Shown here in pieces: positions 52,911 to 61,628 of a DNA stretch of 64,000 nt (its first letter is position 1; each line of letters begins with the position of its first letter). Below the pieces are notes generated by a model. It saw only the letters and a program-made list of their open reading frames with translations, was not told the DNA's origin and ran no database searches. Position numbers and translations under genes: made by a program. This stretch comes from Sinomicrobium soli (lineage in GTDB: Bacteria > Bacteroidota > Bacteroidia > Flavobacteriales > Flavobacteriaceae): positions 1 through 64,000 of the forward strand of contig NZ_QLNV01000007.1 of assembly GCF_003285545.1 (NCBI RefSeq), written 5' to 3'.

Positions 52911-53894
52911 TTATTGAGCCTGAATAGCCTCTATAAGTTCTTTGAGGTGAGGGTCCTGTTTAAATATTTCGTACATGGGCTCTACTTTTTCACGGAACGG
53001 TTCCTTGTCCGGGTATATCACCTCGACCCCGGCCTTCTTAATCTCCTGCAGGGCTTCATCTTCTGCCTCCTGCCATATCTTTCTTTCATAAATTACCGAT
53101 TCCTTTGCCGCTTCCCCGAGCCATTGCTTTTCCTGATCGGAAAGGGATTCCCAAAGCGTTCTTCCTATCAGGAGCAGGTCGGGCAGGGTGGTATGCTCAT
53201 CCACGATATAATACTTGCACACCTCGTAGTGATACGACAGGTAGAAACTCGGCAGGTTGTTCTCCGCTCCGTCCACAATGCCCTGCTGCAACGCCGTGTA
53301 CAATTCTCCCCAGGAGATCGGGGTAGGCGAACCCCCGAGCCCCTTAACCATATCTATGGCGGTCTGGCTTTCCATGACCCTGAGTTTGAGCCCCCTGAGG
53401 TCTTCCGGGCTGTTTACCGGCGTCTTGGTGTAAAAACTCCGGCTTCCCGCATCGTAAAATGCCAGGCCCTTCAGCCTTACCCCGAGACTGGCATCGAGAA
53501 GCTGTTGCCCGATTTTCCCGTCAAGCACCTTATGCGAATGTGCCTTGTCCCTGAATAAAAACGGCAACCCGAACAACTTGTGATCGGGGACGAAATTTTC
53601 CATGACCCCTACGGAAACCTTGGTCATCCCCACACTTCCTATCTGTAGCAGTTCCAACAGTTCCCGCTCTGTTCCCAGCTGCTGGCTGGGATAAATCTTT
53701 ATGCTCATCTTTCCACCCGACTTTTCTTCCAGCCTGTCCGACATAAACATCATGGCCTTATGCACGGGATGGGAAGCGTCGAGCCCGTGACCGAGTTTAA
53801 TCACTTTTGCGGTTTCGTTCTGCCTGCAGGATGCCGAAAGGACGATCAGCGTCAGGGCCAAAAGCCCTTTTATATATGTGTATTCGTATCTCAT
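52911..53894 (-). CDS. TRAP substrate-binding lipoprotein (DctP)
   Basis: A 327-residue solute-binding protein. The signal peptide has a lipobox (LALTLIVLSASC), so it is tethered to the membrane rather than freely periplasmic. The mature domain shows the DctP fold: KLGHGLDASHPVHKAMMFMS, KIYPSQQLGTERELLELLQI, GLKLRVMESQTAIDMVKGLG and GSPTPISWGELYTALQQGIV followed by DGAENN. The Arg in KLRVMES is the usual carboxylate clamp, fitting uronate ligands. I take the ATG giving MRYEYTYIKG. A CG-centred palindrome lies about 120 bases upstream. Confidence 0.94.
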   Translation of the reverse strand: MRYEYTYIKGLLALTLIVLSASCRQNETAKVIKLGHGLDASHPVHKAMMFMSDRLEEKSGGKMSIKIYPSQQLGTERELLELLQIGSVGMTKVSVGVMENFVPDHKLFGLPFLFRDKAHSHKVLDGKIGQQLLDASLGVRLKGLAFYDAGSRSFYTKTPVNSPEDLRGLKLRVMESQTAIDMVKGLGGSPTPISWGELYTALQQGIVDGAENNLPSFYLSYHYEVCKYYIVDEHTTLPDLLLIGRTLWESLSDQEKQWLGEAAKESVIYERKIWQEAEDEALQEIKKAGVEVIYPDKEPFREKVEPMYEIFKQDPHLKELIEAIQAQ

Positions 53895-54015
53895 CGGTAT
53901 TCCGGTTGGTTTTTTATATGATCGTGTATACTGTTCAATATCTTTCTCCTGTCCACAAACCCCGGCCATTTCAGAAGGGTTTCTATAATCCGTTTTTCTT
54001 TCATATAAACCATTT

Positions 54016-54027
54016 GTTAACGTTAAC
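54016..54027 (-). promoter_or_regulatory. CG-centred palindrome upstream of the TRAP operon
   Basis: GTTAACGTTAAC, a perfect 12-bp palindrome, preceded on the minus strand by TTATTTCG, a near match to a -7 box. This is the same order of box then palindrome as in the kduD upstream region. It is typical in form for LacI-family operators although its bases differ from the GCAATCGATTAC core. Confidence 0.55.
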
Positions 54028-54126
54028 GAAATAACAATTTTTAAACGGAATGAAAAAAAACCTTCCTGTTTTTAACACTTAAGCCATCGGCTGTGTCAGA
54101 AACTGTCCGGGAGTCCCTCCCCGGTT

Positions 54127-55527
54127 TTAAAACCGGAAATATTCTCTGGCATTATAATAGCATATATCCGATATGATCTTTCCTATCCATTCCGTATCGG
54201 CGGGCAGTTCTCCGCGCTCAATTTCCTCCCCGAACAGGTTACACAGGAGCCTCCTGAAATATTCATGTCTCGGAAAAGACAGGAAGCTCCTTGAGTCGGT
54301 CAGCATTCCGACAAAGCAACTGATAAGCCCCATATTGGAAAGCGCATTCATCTGCCTGGTCATTCCGTCTTTCTGGTCCAGGAACCACCATCCGGAACCG
54401 AACTGCACTTTTCCCTTGATACTCCCGTCATTAAAATTCCCCGTCATGGTTGCCATGACCTCATTATCGGCAGGGTTGAGATTGTACAGAATGGTCCTGG
54501 CCAGCTGATCCCTGCCGTCCATTTTATCGAGAAAACGGGACAGTGCGACGGACTGCGGAAAATCTCCTATGGAATCCCAACCGGTGTCAGGCCCCAGCCG
54601 GGCATTCATCCGGCTATTGTTGTTCCTGAGCGCTCCGAGGTGAAACTGCTGTACCCAGCCGTATTCGTGATAACACCCTGCCAGGAATTCCAGTACGGCA
54701 CTGCGGAACTTGAGCGCCTCCTTTCCGTTTACTTCCTCCCCTTTTCTGCGCTTGTCGAAGATGGCACTTACCTCTCCCGCAGTATAGGGTTCACAATACA
54801 TATGTTCCAGTCCGTGGTCAGAAACCCGGCTGCCGTTCTCATGGAAGAACCGTATTCTGTTTTTAAGCGCTTCCAGGAGATCGTCATAACTGTTTATTAT
54901 CACGCCGGAAACTGCCTGGAGCTTGTCCACGTAATCATTAAAGCCCTGCTGTGCTATCATTATCGCCTTGTCCGGGCGGAACGAGGTGGTCATTTTCAGA
55001 CCGTCGTCCCCTGTTCCGGCCAGGCTGCGGTGGTGCTCCAGCGAATCTGTCGGGTCTTCGGTAGTACAGACGACCTCTACATTCATCTTCTTCAGGAGAT
55101 TCCTGCAACTGTACTCCGGGCTATTGAGTTTTTCTCCGGCCTCGTCATAAATGGCATCTGCCGTTTTTTCACTGAGCAGCGTCTCTATTCCAAAATACCG
55201 CTTGAGCTCGAGATGGGTCCAGTGATAAAGCGGGTTCCTGAGGGTATACGGCACTGTCCTGGCCCAGGCCCGGAACTTGTCCCGGCCGGAAGCCTCGCCG
55301 GTAATATATTTTTCCTCAATCCCCAGGGTCCTCATGGCCCTCCACTTGTAGTGATCGCCTTCAATCCATATCTGCGTCAGGTTTTCAAAGATCCTGTCCT
55401 TTGCTATCTCTCCGGGGGAGAGATGGCAGTGATAATCGATAATGGGTTGCTTTTCAGCATAGTTGAAGTAAAGGTCTCTGGCGTAGTCGTTATTCAGTAA
55501 AAAACTTTCATCCTTAATAAAACTCAT
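54127..55527 (-). CDS. uxaC: Glucuronate/galacturonate isomerase
   Basis: A 466-residue enzyme of the amidohydrolase-fold uronate isomerase family, turning galacturonate into tagaturonate (and glucuronate into fructuronate). Seen are IIDYHCHLSPGEIAKDRIF with the metal-type HxH, WTHLELKRYFGIETLL, VVCTTEDPTDSLEHHRSL, FHLGALRNNNSRMNARLGPD and MLTDSRSFLSFPRHEYFRRL. Full length. It lies 72 bases after kduD on the same strand, so probably shares its promoter. Confidence 0.96.
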   Translation of the reverse strand: MSFIKDESFLLNNDYARDLYFNYAEKQPIIDYHCHLSPGEIAKDRIFENLTQIWIEGDHYKWRAMRTLGIEEKYITGEASGRDKFRAWARTVPYTLRNPLYHWTHLELKRYFGIETLLSEKTADAIYDEAGEKLNSPEYSCRNLLKKMNVEVVCTTEDPTDSLEHHRSLAGTGDDGLKMTTSFRPDKAIMIAQQGFNDYVDKLQAVSGVIINSYDDLLEALKNRIRFFHENGSRVSDHGLEHMYCEPYTAGEVSAIFDKRRKGEEVNGKEALKFRSAVLEFLAGCYHEYGWVQQFHLGALRNNNSRMNARLGPDTGWDSIGDFPQSVALSRFLDKMDGRDQLARTILYNLNPADNEVMATMTGNFNDGSIKGKVQFGSGWWFLDQKDGMTRQMNALSNMGLISCFVGMLTDSRSFLSFPRHEYFRRLLCNLFGEEIERGELPADTEWIGKIISDICYYNAREYFRF

Positions 55528-55599
55528 GGTATTTCTTTGGTATTGTTATCAGGTTATACAAACGGAACCCGGAAGGTTCTCAGGCTTTAGAAACTTTTT

Positions 55600-56385
55600 T
55601 TATGGTTCATTCAACGGCTTTCCTATCGTGGCCAGGATGCCCCCGTCAACGTATAAAACCTGTCCGTTGACAAAATCACTGGCTTTCGAGGCCAGGAATA
55701 CCGTCGCTCCCGCGAGGTCTTCGGGATCTCCCCATCTTCCGGCCGGGGTGCGGCTTACGATAAAATCGTTAAAGGGATTGCCCTTCACCCGTATCGGGGC
55801 CGTCTGCGAGGTTGCAAAGTATCCGGGGCCTATACCGTTGACCTGTATGTTGTAACGCGCCCATTCGGTCGCCAGGTTCCGGGTAAGCATTTTCAGCCCT
55901 CCTTTGGCCGCTGCGTAGGCACTTACATTATCCCTTCCGAGCTCACTCATCATGGAACAGATATTGATGATCTTGCCCCCTCCCCGTTCTATCATCCCCG
56001 AAGCCACCAGCCTGCTCATGATAAACGGCCCCACGAGGTCTACCTCAATAACCCTTCTGAAATCCTCAACGGTCATATCCAGGGCCATTTCCCTCTTGAT
56101 GATCCCGGCATTGTTTACCAGGATATCAACAGGCCCCGCTTCTTTTTCGATTACAGAAATATATTTCCGGGCTTCCTCTTCGTCGGTAACGTCAAAAATA
56201 TACCCTGAAGCCTCATAACCGCAACGGGCATAGTGTTCCAGGGCTTTTTCCATTTTTGAGGGAGTAGTCCCCGTTATCACAAGCCCGGCACCCGCCCGGC
56301 CAAGACCCTCTGCCATAGCCATCCCCAGCCCGTGGGTCCCGCCGGTAATCAGGGCCCGCTTACCCTTCAGGTCAAACAACTCCAT
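55600..56385 (-). CDS. kduD: KduD-like short-chain dehydrogenase
   Basis: A 261-residue NAD(P)-dependent SDR. The cofactor motif TGGTHGLGMA is near residue 16. NNAG is near 92. The catalytic Ser lies in NICSMMSELG and the YxxxK in SAYAAAKGG. Closest to 2-dehydro-3-deoxy-D-gluconate 5-dehydrogenase (KduD), which yields KDG from the 4-deoxy-5-keto product of pectate lyase breakdown; gluconate 5-dehydrogenase is the main alternative. Context with pectinesterase and uxaABC favours KduD. First gene of the kduD-uxaC unit, with a promoter and operator-like site upstream. Confidence 0.85.
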   Translation of the reverse strand: MELFDLKGKRALITGGTHGLGMAMAEGLGRAGAGLVITGTTPSKMEKALEHYARCGYEASGYIFDVTDEEEARKYISVIEKEAGPVDILVNNAGIIKREMALDMTVEDFRRVIEVDLVGPFIMSRLVASGMIERGGGKIINICSMMSELGRDNVSAYAAAKGGLKMLTRNLATEWARYNIQVNGIGPGYFATSQTAPIRVKGNPFNDFIVSRTPAGRWGDPEDLAGATVFLASKASDFVNGQVLYVDGGILATIGKPLNEP

Positions 56386-56571
56386 AATTATCGTTATTGT
56401 TAAATATTTACTGTTTAAAATTCCTTACACCACACTCTTCCATCATATCCTATACGAACTGCTTCTTCCGCATTCCGCTTCCCGGACATTCCACCGTGGT
56501 AAACCACATACGTTTCAAATATACTTTATTTCCGCATTTCACGACCTTCTGTGCCGCAACAAACCCGGAAA

Positions 56572-56593
56572 TGCAATCGATTACACAAATATA
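56572..56593 (-). promoter_or_regulatory. kduD promoter -7 box and LacI-type operator candidate
   Basis: On the minus strand TATATTTG (56586-56593), an exact -7 match, is directly followed by the near-perfect CG-centred palindrome TGTAATCGATTGCA (56572-56585), which would cover the transcription start. The core matches the pectinesterase upstream site. The leader to kduD is about 190 bases. From 56594 to the peptidase stop I see only AT-rich sequence. Confidence 0.7.
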
Positions 56594-56750
56594 AGAACAA
56601 AAATGAAATTAACCTTTAGAGTTTTCTTTTTTCACAAAAAACACCAATAGTTACACAAATAATTCATAAAAGTTTTTACAAGGCGGGAGTTTGTGCTAAC
56701 GGGCCTCTTCCTCCACGTTTATTTTAAATCGCCTGTTTTTTAAGTATCCA

Positions 56751-58118
56751 TTACAAATATTTATCCACCAGGTACACCAGTGCAGCCATGGTGGCGGCGC
56801 CGAGCTGTAACTCCCTTTTATTGACATGTTCAAAAGTATCATTAGCAGCGTGATGGTGGTCAAAATACCGCTGGGAATCCGGCCGCAATCCTGCGAGAAG
56901 CAGGTCTCCTCCCTTTAACGGCCTGATGTCCGCCCCGCTGTACCCTCTCTGGAACAGGTGGATCAGGTAAGGTTCGAACAGGGGTTTCCAGTTCAGGATC
57001 AGCTCGTACTGCTCGTCCGTACACTCCAGGGTAAATCCCCTCGGGGTAAATCCTCCGGCGTCACTTTCCAGGGCAAAAACATGCTTTTCATTCTTTTCAC
57101 GGGCCACTTCGGCATACTTGTTCCCTCCCCGTAAACCGTTTTCCTCATTCATAAAGAGCACCACACGGAGCGTTCTTTTAGGCCTGTATCCCGTTTCCCG
57201 AAGCAACCGCAGCACTTCCATACTCTGCACGCATCCCGCTCCGTCGTCATGCGCCCCGTCTCCCAGGTCCCAGGAGTCCAGGTGACCGCCTACCACCATG
57301 ACCTCTCCGGGGTGTTCGCTGCCCTTTATTTCTCCGATAACATTGTATGACTGCACATCGGCCAGCTGCCTGCAATTCTGTTTAAAATAAAAATTGATCT
57401 CGGGATTGAGTGTTAGCATTCCGCTCAGCAATTCCGCCCCGTTGGTACTGATAGCCGCTGCGGGGATTCGCTGCTCTGCCGGCAGGTCTCCGTAACTCAT
57501 GGCCCCCGCATGCGGCAGATCGTCCAGCCGCAGGTTCATGGAGCGCACTATAACTCCTGCAGCTCCGTATTTTGCTGCTTCCCTCGCACCGGAATAACGC
57601 TGGTCGACACATCCGCCGTAGGCTTCAAAAGTCTCGATCAGATTGGCCTGCATGGGACGGTTATAGAATACGATCCTGCCTTCTATTTTCTCTCTTCCCA
57701 GGGCGGCCAGGTCTTCCAGCCCCTGCACTTCCACCACTTTGGCCTTCAGCCCGCCGGCCGGTGTAGCTACCGATCCCCCGAGAGCACATATCGGCACATT
57801 ATTGGTCATTCCCGGGGAGGTTTCTATATAGGCGACCTCCGGGATACCCCTTACCCATTTGGGCACCATGACCGGTTGCAGCCATACCCTGTCCAGCCCG
57901 AGAGAATCCAGCTGTTCACGCATATAGGTCACCGCCCGTTCCGCATTGAGCGACCCGGAAAGTCTCGGGCCGATCTGATTGGACAAATGTTCGAGCCAGT
58001 CATATCCCCTGGCATCCAGCAGTGCCTTGTCATAAATCGCCCTGAGCTGTTTTTCATCTTCAGTCTGTCCATAAACACAAAAAGAGAACAGAAGTACGAG
58101 AAAGAGTAGTTTTTTCAT
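56751..58118 (-). CDS. M28-family peptidase (carboxypeptidase Q-like), secreted
   Basis: A 455-residue zinc peptidase with a signal peptide (KLLFLVLLFSFCVYGQ). A protease-associated (PA) domain is seen at about 120-210 (AKVVEVQGLEDLAALGREKI, RIVFYNRP). It is inserted in the M28 catalytic domain with metal ligands in VVGGHLDSWDLGDGAHDDGA, FMNEENGLRGG and LESDAGG, and the final His in RYFDHHHAANDTFEHVN. It should cleave dipeptides or N-/C-terminal residues in the periplasm. It stands alone and is not obviously linked to the pectin genes. Confidence 0.92.
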   Translation of the reverse strand: MKKLLFLVLLFSFCVYGQTEDEKQLRAIYDKALLDARGYDWLEHLSNQIGPRLSGSLNAERAVTYMREQLDSLGLDRVWLQPVMVPKWVRGIPEVAYIETSPGMTNNVPICALGGSVATPAGGLKAKVVEVQGLEDLAALGREKIEGRIVFYNRPMQANLIETFEAYGGCVDQRYSGAREAAKYGAAGVIVRSMNLRLDDLPHAGAMSYGDLPAEQRIPAAAISTNGAELLSGMLTLNPEINFYFKQNCRQLADVQSYNVIGEIKGSEHPGEVMVVGGHLDSWDLGDGAHDDGAGCVQSMEVLRLLRETGYRPKRTLRVVLFMNEENGLRGGNKYAEVAREKNEKHVFALESDAGGFTPRGFTLECTDEQYELILNWKPLFEPYLIHLFQRGYSGADIRPLKGGDLLLAGLRPDSQRYFDHHHAANDTFEHVNKRELQLGAATMAALVYLVDKYL

Positions 58119-58268
58119 TCGAATAAATTCAAGTTATTTACAAACAATAAATGTGGTGTTTAATTTTGTTTAAGCCTGTTTTGGTTGGAGTCGGAAATCC
58201 GAAGTCCGAAGCCGGAAGTAAAAACAATCTTCGCCTTCGCGTTTCTGATTTCCGGTCAAATATATTCA

Positions 58269-59162
58269 TTAATGCCCGGCATGGCCTTCCTGCTCCAGCT
58301 GTTTTTTATAGGTTTCGAGATTGGCCAGGGTTTCCGCATCCGGTTCGGGCTCTTTTACGTCGGCGTACTTCTTCAGTTCATCATACAGTATCCCGGCCAG
58401 AATAAGCCTGCAGGCTTTTTTACTATCTGCAGGCAGCACATACCAGGGCGCAGTATCCGTGGAAGTGTGGTTTATGGCTTCCTCGTAGTATTTCTGGTAT
58501 ACATCCCACAGTTTTCTTTCGTCGAGGTCGCCGGCAGAGAATTTCCAGTTCTTGTTCTTCTTGTTCAGCCTCCTGAGAAGCCGTTTCCGCTGTTCTTCTT
58601 TTGACAGGTGCAGGAAGAACTTGAAGACGATGGTCCCGTTTTCCACGATATGCCTTTCAAAGTTATTGATTTGTTCAAATCTCCGGTCCCAGAAATCCTT
58701 TCCTATGTCATCGGCGGTATGGATACCCGGGATATTCTCGTGCAGTATATATTCGGGGTGCACCCTGGTGACCAGTACATTTTCGTAATGTGTACGGTTG
58801 AACACACTGAATTTTCCACGGTCGGGCAGGGCGATATAATGGCGCCAGAGGTAATCGTGGCGAAGTTCGGCAGCAGAAGGGGTCTTAAAACTGTGCACCA
58901 CTACCCCCCTGGCATTGAGATCCTTAAATACTTCCCTGATCAGGCTGTCTTTCCCGGCGGTATCCATGCCCTGGATACAGATCAACACCCCGTATTTTCC
59001 GTGGGCATACATACGATCCTGGAATTCGGCCAGTTTCCTGCGTTCCTTTTCCAATGCTTTTTTCAGGTCCTTCTCAGAAGCTCCGAGGGTATTTAGTGTT
59101 GCCCGGTCCTTAAGGGATATATTTCCGGTAACGACATAATCGGAAGTGCTGATCTTTTCCAT
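58269..59162 (-). CDS. Polyphosphate kinase 2 family protein
   Basis: A 297-residue single-domain PPK2. Walker A IQGMDTAGKDSLIREVF lies near residue 65. The Walker B/base-binding region RTHYENVLVTRVHPE and the lid-like LSKEEQRKRLLRRL follow. These enzymes move phosphate between polyphosphate and nucleotides, and the short single-domain type commonly phosphorylates ADP or AMP. The nucleotide preference cannot be read securely. It is divergent from map, with its own -7-like TTTATCTTTA upstream. Confidence 0.92.
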   Translation of the reverse strand: MEKISTSDYVVTGNISLKDRATLNTLGASEKDLKKALEKERRKLAEFQDRMYAHGKYGVLICIQGMDTAGKDSLIREVFKDLNARGVVVHSFKTPSAAELRHDYLWRHYIALPDRGKFSVFNRTHYENVLVTRVHPEYILHENIPGIHTADDIGKDFWDRRFEQINNFERHIVENGTIVFKFFLHLSKEEQRKRLLRRLNKKNKNWKFSAGDLDERKLWDVYQKYYEEAINHTSTDTAPWYVLPADSKKACRLILAGILYDELKKYADVKEPEPDAETLANLETYKKQLEQEGHAGH

Positions 59163-59259
59163 AAGAATAGTTTACGGTTAAAGATAAAGGAATTTTACCA
59201 AATACCCGTATTCACGAGGGAATCCGTATTACTATCCGGCCTGTTTGCAGATTAATTCC

Positions 59260-59267
59260 TATTTTTG
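59260..59267 (+). promoter_or_regulatory. -7 box of map
   Basis: TATTTTTG, an exact TAnnTTTG match. Its expected start of transcription falls after the earlier in-frame ATG-like codons and about 50 bases before the chosen map start, supporting the shorter protein. Confidence 0.5.
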
Positions 59268-59324
59268 CCCTCACAAATTTACACGTATTCCACTGCGGAT
59301 TTTTTTAATAAAACAACAAGAGTC

Positions 59325-60143
59325 ATGATCCACATAAAATCACCGGAAGAAATTGCACTCATACGGGAGAGTGCACTGATCGTTTCCAAAACCCTGGGCA
59401 TGCTGGCCGGCGAGGTAAAACCGGGGGTCACTACCCTGCACCTGGACAAGCTGGCTGAAGCGTTTATCAGGGACCACGGGGCGGAACCGGGTTTTCTCGG
59501 GCTTTACGATTTTCCGAACACCCTGTGTATGAGCCCGAATGCACAGGTGGTTCACGGTATTCCCAACGATACCCCTCTGAAAGAAGGAGATATCATCTCG
59601 ATAGACTGCGGGGCAAAGAAAAACGGTTTTTACGGGGATCACGCCTATACCTTTGAAGTGGGAGAAGTCAGTGATGAAGTGAAGAAGCTGCTCCGTATCA
59701 CGAAAGAATCACTATACGAAGGCGTCCGGCAGTTCAGGGCCGGGAACAGGGTCGGTGATGTGGGGTATGCCATACAGCAATACTGCGAAAAGGAAGGATA
59801 CGGAGTAGTTCGCGAACTGGTAGGGCACGGTCTGGGAGCCAAAATGCACGAAGATCCGAAAATGCCCAATTATGGCAAACGTGGAAGGGGAAAGAAATTT
59901 TCCGAAGGAATGGTGGTTGCCATAGAACCCATGATCAACATGGGTACGCAACGCATCAGACAGTTGCGTGACGGATGGACGATACTCACGGCAGACGGCA
60001 AGCCCAGCGCCCACTTCGAGCACGATGTGGCCATAGTGGACGGCAAGCCCGAACTCTTATCGACCTTTGCCTATATCTACGAGGCCCTGGGTACCCGCAG
60101 CGAAGAGGAAAACGAATTCCGCAAGGAGGCCCTGGTATTGTAA
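59325..60143 (+). CDS. map: Type I methionine aminopeptidase
   Basis: A 272-residue enzyme removing the initiator Met from nascent proteins. Metal ligands and substrate His are visible in VVHGIPNDTPL, ISIDCGAKKNGFYGDHAYTF (two Asp), GHGLGAKMHEDP (His), MVVAIEPMINMG (Glu) and AHFEHDVAIVDG (Glu/His). I start at MIHIKSPEEIALIRESA; the upstream in-frame extension of 20 residues is not conserved and lies partly upstream of the predicted mRNA start. The methyltransferase gene follows 41 bases later. Confidence 0.95.
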   Translation: MIHIKSPEEIALIRESALIVSKTLGMLAGEVKPGVTTLHLDKLAEAFIRDHGAEPGFLGLYDFPNTLCMSPNAQVVHGIPNDTPLKEGDIISIDCGAKKNGFYGDHAYTFEVGEVSDEVKKLLRITKESLYEGVRQFRAGNRVGDVGYAIQQYCEKEGYGVVRELVGHGLGAKMHEDPKMPNYGKRGRGKKFSEGMVVAIEPMINMGTQRIRQLRDGWTILTADGKPSAHFEHDVAIVDGKPELLSTFAYIYEALGTRSEEENEFRKEALVL

Positions 60144-60184
60144 TACAATCGCCCTTACCTTCTCCTTTCCGGAGAAAGAACGAT

Positions 60185-60958
60185 ATGAAAAAACTGTTTA
60201 AAACCATATTGCGGATCGTCCCGAGACCTCTGCTTATCAGGGCGAGCTATTGGGTAAAACCGGTGCTGGCCGCGGGAATGCGGGGGAATAATTATACCGA
60301 TCCCATAGACGGGAAAAGCTATCGCTCCTTTCTGCCCTATGGCTATGAATCTCCCAGGGAAAACGTACTCGCCCCCGGTACCCTGTCGCTGGAAAGGCAC
60401 CGGTTGCTGTGGCTTTACCTGAAAGAGGAGACCGATTTTTTTTCCGCCCCGAAAAAGGTACTGCACTTCGCGCCGGAACAGGCTTTTTACAGGAGGTTCA
60501 GAAAGCAGGATAACCTCGATTATACGACTACGGACCTCGAATCTCCACTGGCCGATATCAAGGCGGATATATGCGACCTTCCTTTTGAAGACAATACCTT
60601 TGATGTCATCCTCTGCAATCATGTACTGGAACACATCCCGGACGACACCAGGGCCATGCAGGAATTATACCGGGTCATAAAACCGGGAGGCATGGGCATC
60701 TTCCAGGTTCCCCAGGACCTGCACCGGGAAAAGACCTTTGAAGACGACTCCATCACCGACCCCAAAAAACGGGCCCGGATCTTCGGACAGTACGACCATG
60801 TGCGTGTGTACGGCCGGGATTATTTTGACAGGCTCCGCAGCATCGGGTTTAAAGTGGATGAAGTAGATTACACCAGAACATTGCCCCAGGAAATGATAAC
60901 CCGCTATGCCCTGGCCCCGGGAGAAATCATCCCGGTTTGTTACAAGCCTGGGGATTAA
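60185..60958 (+). CDS. Class I SAM-dependent methyltransferase
   Basis: A 257-residue enzyme. Motif I is degenerate (KVLHFAPEQAFYRRF near 100); motif IV region is ICDLPFEDNTFDVILCNHVL and the post-motif is HIPDDTRAMQELYRVIKPGG. These mark the Methyltransf_11-like group. The Asp/Glu pair TTTDLESPL after motif I should hold the SAM ribose. Substrate unknown. It follows map closely on the same strand, a neighbourhood that recurs in Flavobacteria to my knowledge. The start MKKLFKTILR is chosen because the longer frame overlaps map. Confidence 0.88.
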   Translation: MKKLFKTILRIVPRPLLIRASYWVKPVLAAGMRGNNYTDPIDGKSYRSFLPYGYESPRENVLAPGTLSLERHRLLWLYLKEETDFFSAPKKVLHFAPEQAFYRRFRKQDNLDYTTTDLESPLADIKADICDLPFEDNTFDVILCNHVLEHIPDDTRAMQELYRVIKPGGMGIFQVPQDLHREKTFEDDSITDPKKRARIFGQYDHVRVYGRDYFDRLRSIGFKVDEVDYTRTLPQEMITRYALAPGEIIPVCYKPGD

Positions 60959-61174
60959 GAGGGGGGAGTTTATAGTTTTTTAGTTTGTAGTTCTTAGTTG
61001 TTAGTTCGTAGTTTTTAGTTCTTAGTTGCTGGTTGGGCTCATCAAATGTCATTCAGAACGAAGTGAACCCGCCTGTCCGGCAGGCAGGGAATCTACCCCC
61101 AGGCACATAAGGAACTTCAACAGCATAACGGAAGCCCCGGAGATTCCTCCTATCGTCGGAATGACAAAGCCCTG
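60959..61174. repeat. TTAGTT tract and palindrome-bearing CATTC element
   Basis: Begins with about eight TTAGTT/TAGTTC near-repeats, then GTCATTCAGAACGAAGTGAAC, the palindrome CCTGTCCGGCAGGCAGG (61072-61088), GGAATCTACC and a second, inverted tail ending TCGGAATGACAA. No gene. Confidence 0.75.
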
Positions 61175-61502
61175 TCATTCAGAGACCTAACGTTTGGTCA
61201 ACCGCATCAATGGAGATGACGTTTTTGTCTTCATAGATCAAATTTGATAAACCTACACATAACTCCTCCCTTCAGATGAAGGGAGGTGGCTCATCTTCGA
61301 TGAGACGGAGGGTTTTGAAAGCCCGGATCATAAGGATTAATCCCAAACCTTTGGGGATATACGCCAAAGTTCAGGCCGGTCAAAACTCCCCGGCCAGCGT
61401 AGCTGCCCACCCCTCTTCGTCTGAAGAGGGGAGTTTTTGAAATGGAGCAACTTACCATAGATACGTCATGGGTAGCGGAGCGCAGCGGAGGGAAGAATCT
61501 CC
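61175..61502. repeat. Long dispersed intergenic element, copy 2
   Basis: Partner of the element at 44901. It has the same order of hairpin CCTCCCTTC..GAAGGGAGG, conserved block, terminator-like hairpin CCCCTCTTCGTCTGAAGAGGGGAGTTTTT split here as arms CCCCTCTTC and GAAGAGGGG, then GGAGCAACTTACCATAGATA and GAATCTCC. It lacks the 21-bp palindrome found in copy 1. A short frame crossing its end is not conserved and is not a gene. Confidence 0.85.
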
Positions 61503-61625
61503 ATCCCAGCTCAAAGGAACTTCAACAGCATTACCGAAAAACCGGAGATCCCTCCGCGATGGTCGGGATGACAATCCCCTGTCATTCTGAGCGAAGCCGA
61601 AGAATCCCAACCCAGGATCAAACCA
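61503..61625. repeat. Further CATTCTGA-type tail before apbE
   Basis: Contains CAAAGGAACTTCAACAGCAT, GGAGATCCCTCCGCGATGG, GTCATTCTGAGCGAAGCCG and AAGAATCCC, one more degenerate unit of the family that also occupies the gap at 3.4 kb. Confidence 0.7.
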
Positions 61626-61628
61626 TCT

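Noticed and set aside
56512-56750. A small gene in the gap between kduD and the M28 peptidase
   Set aside because: The only short frame (ending near 56594) crosses the promoter and operator region and has no coding character.
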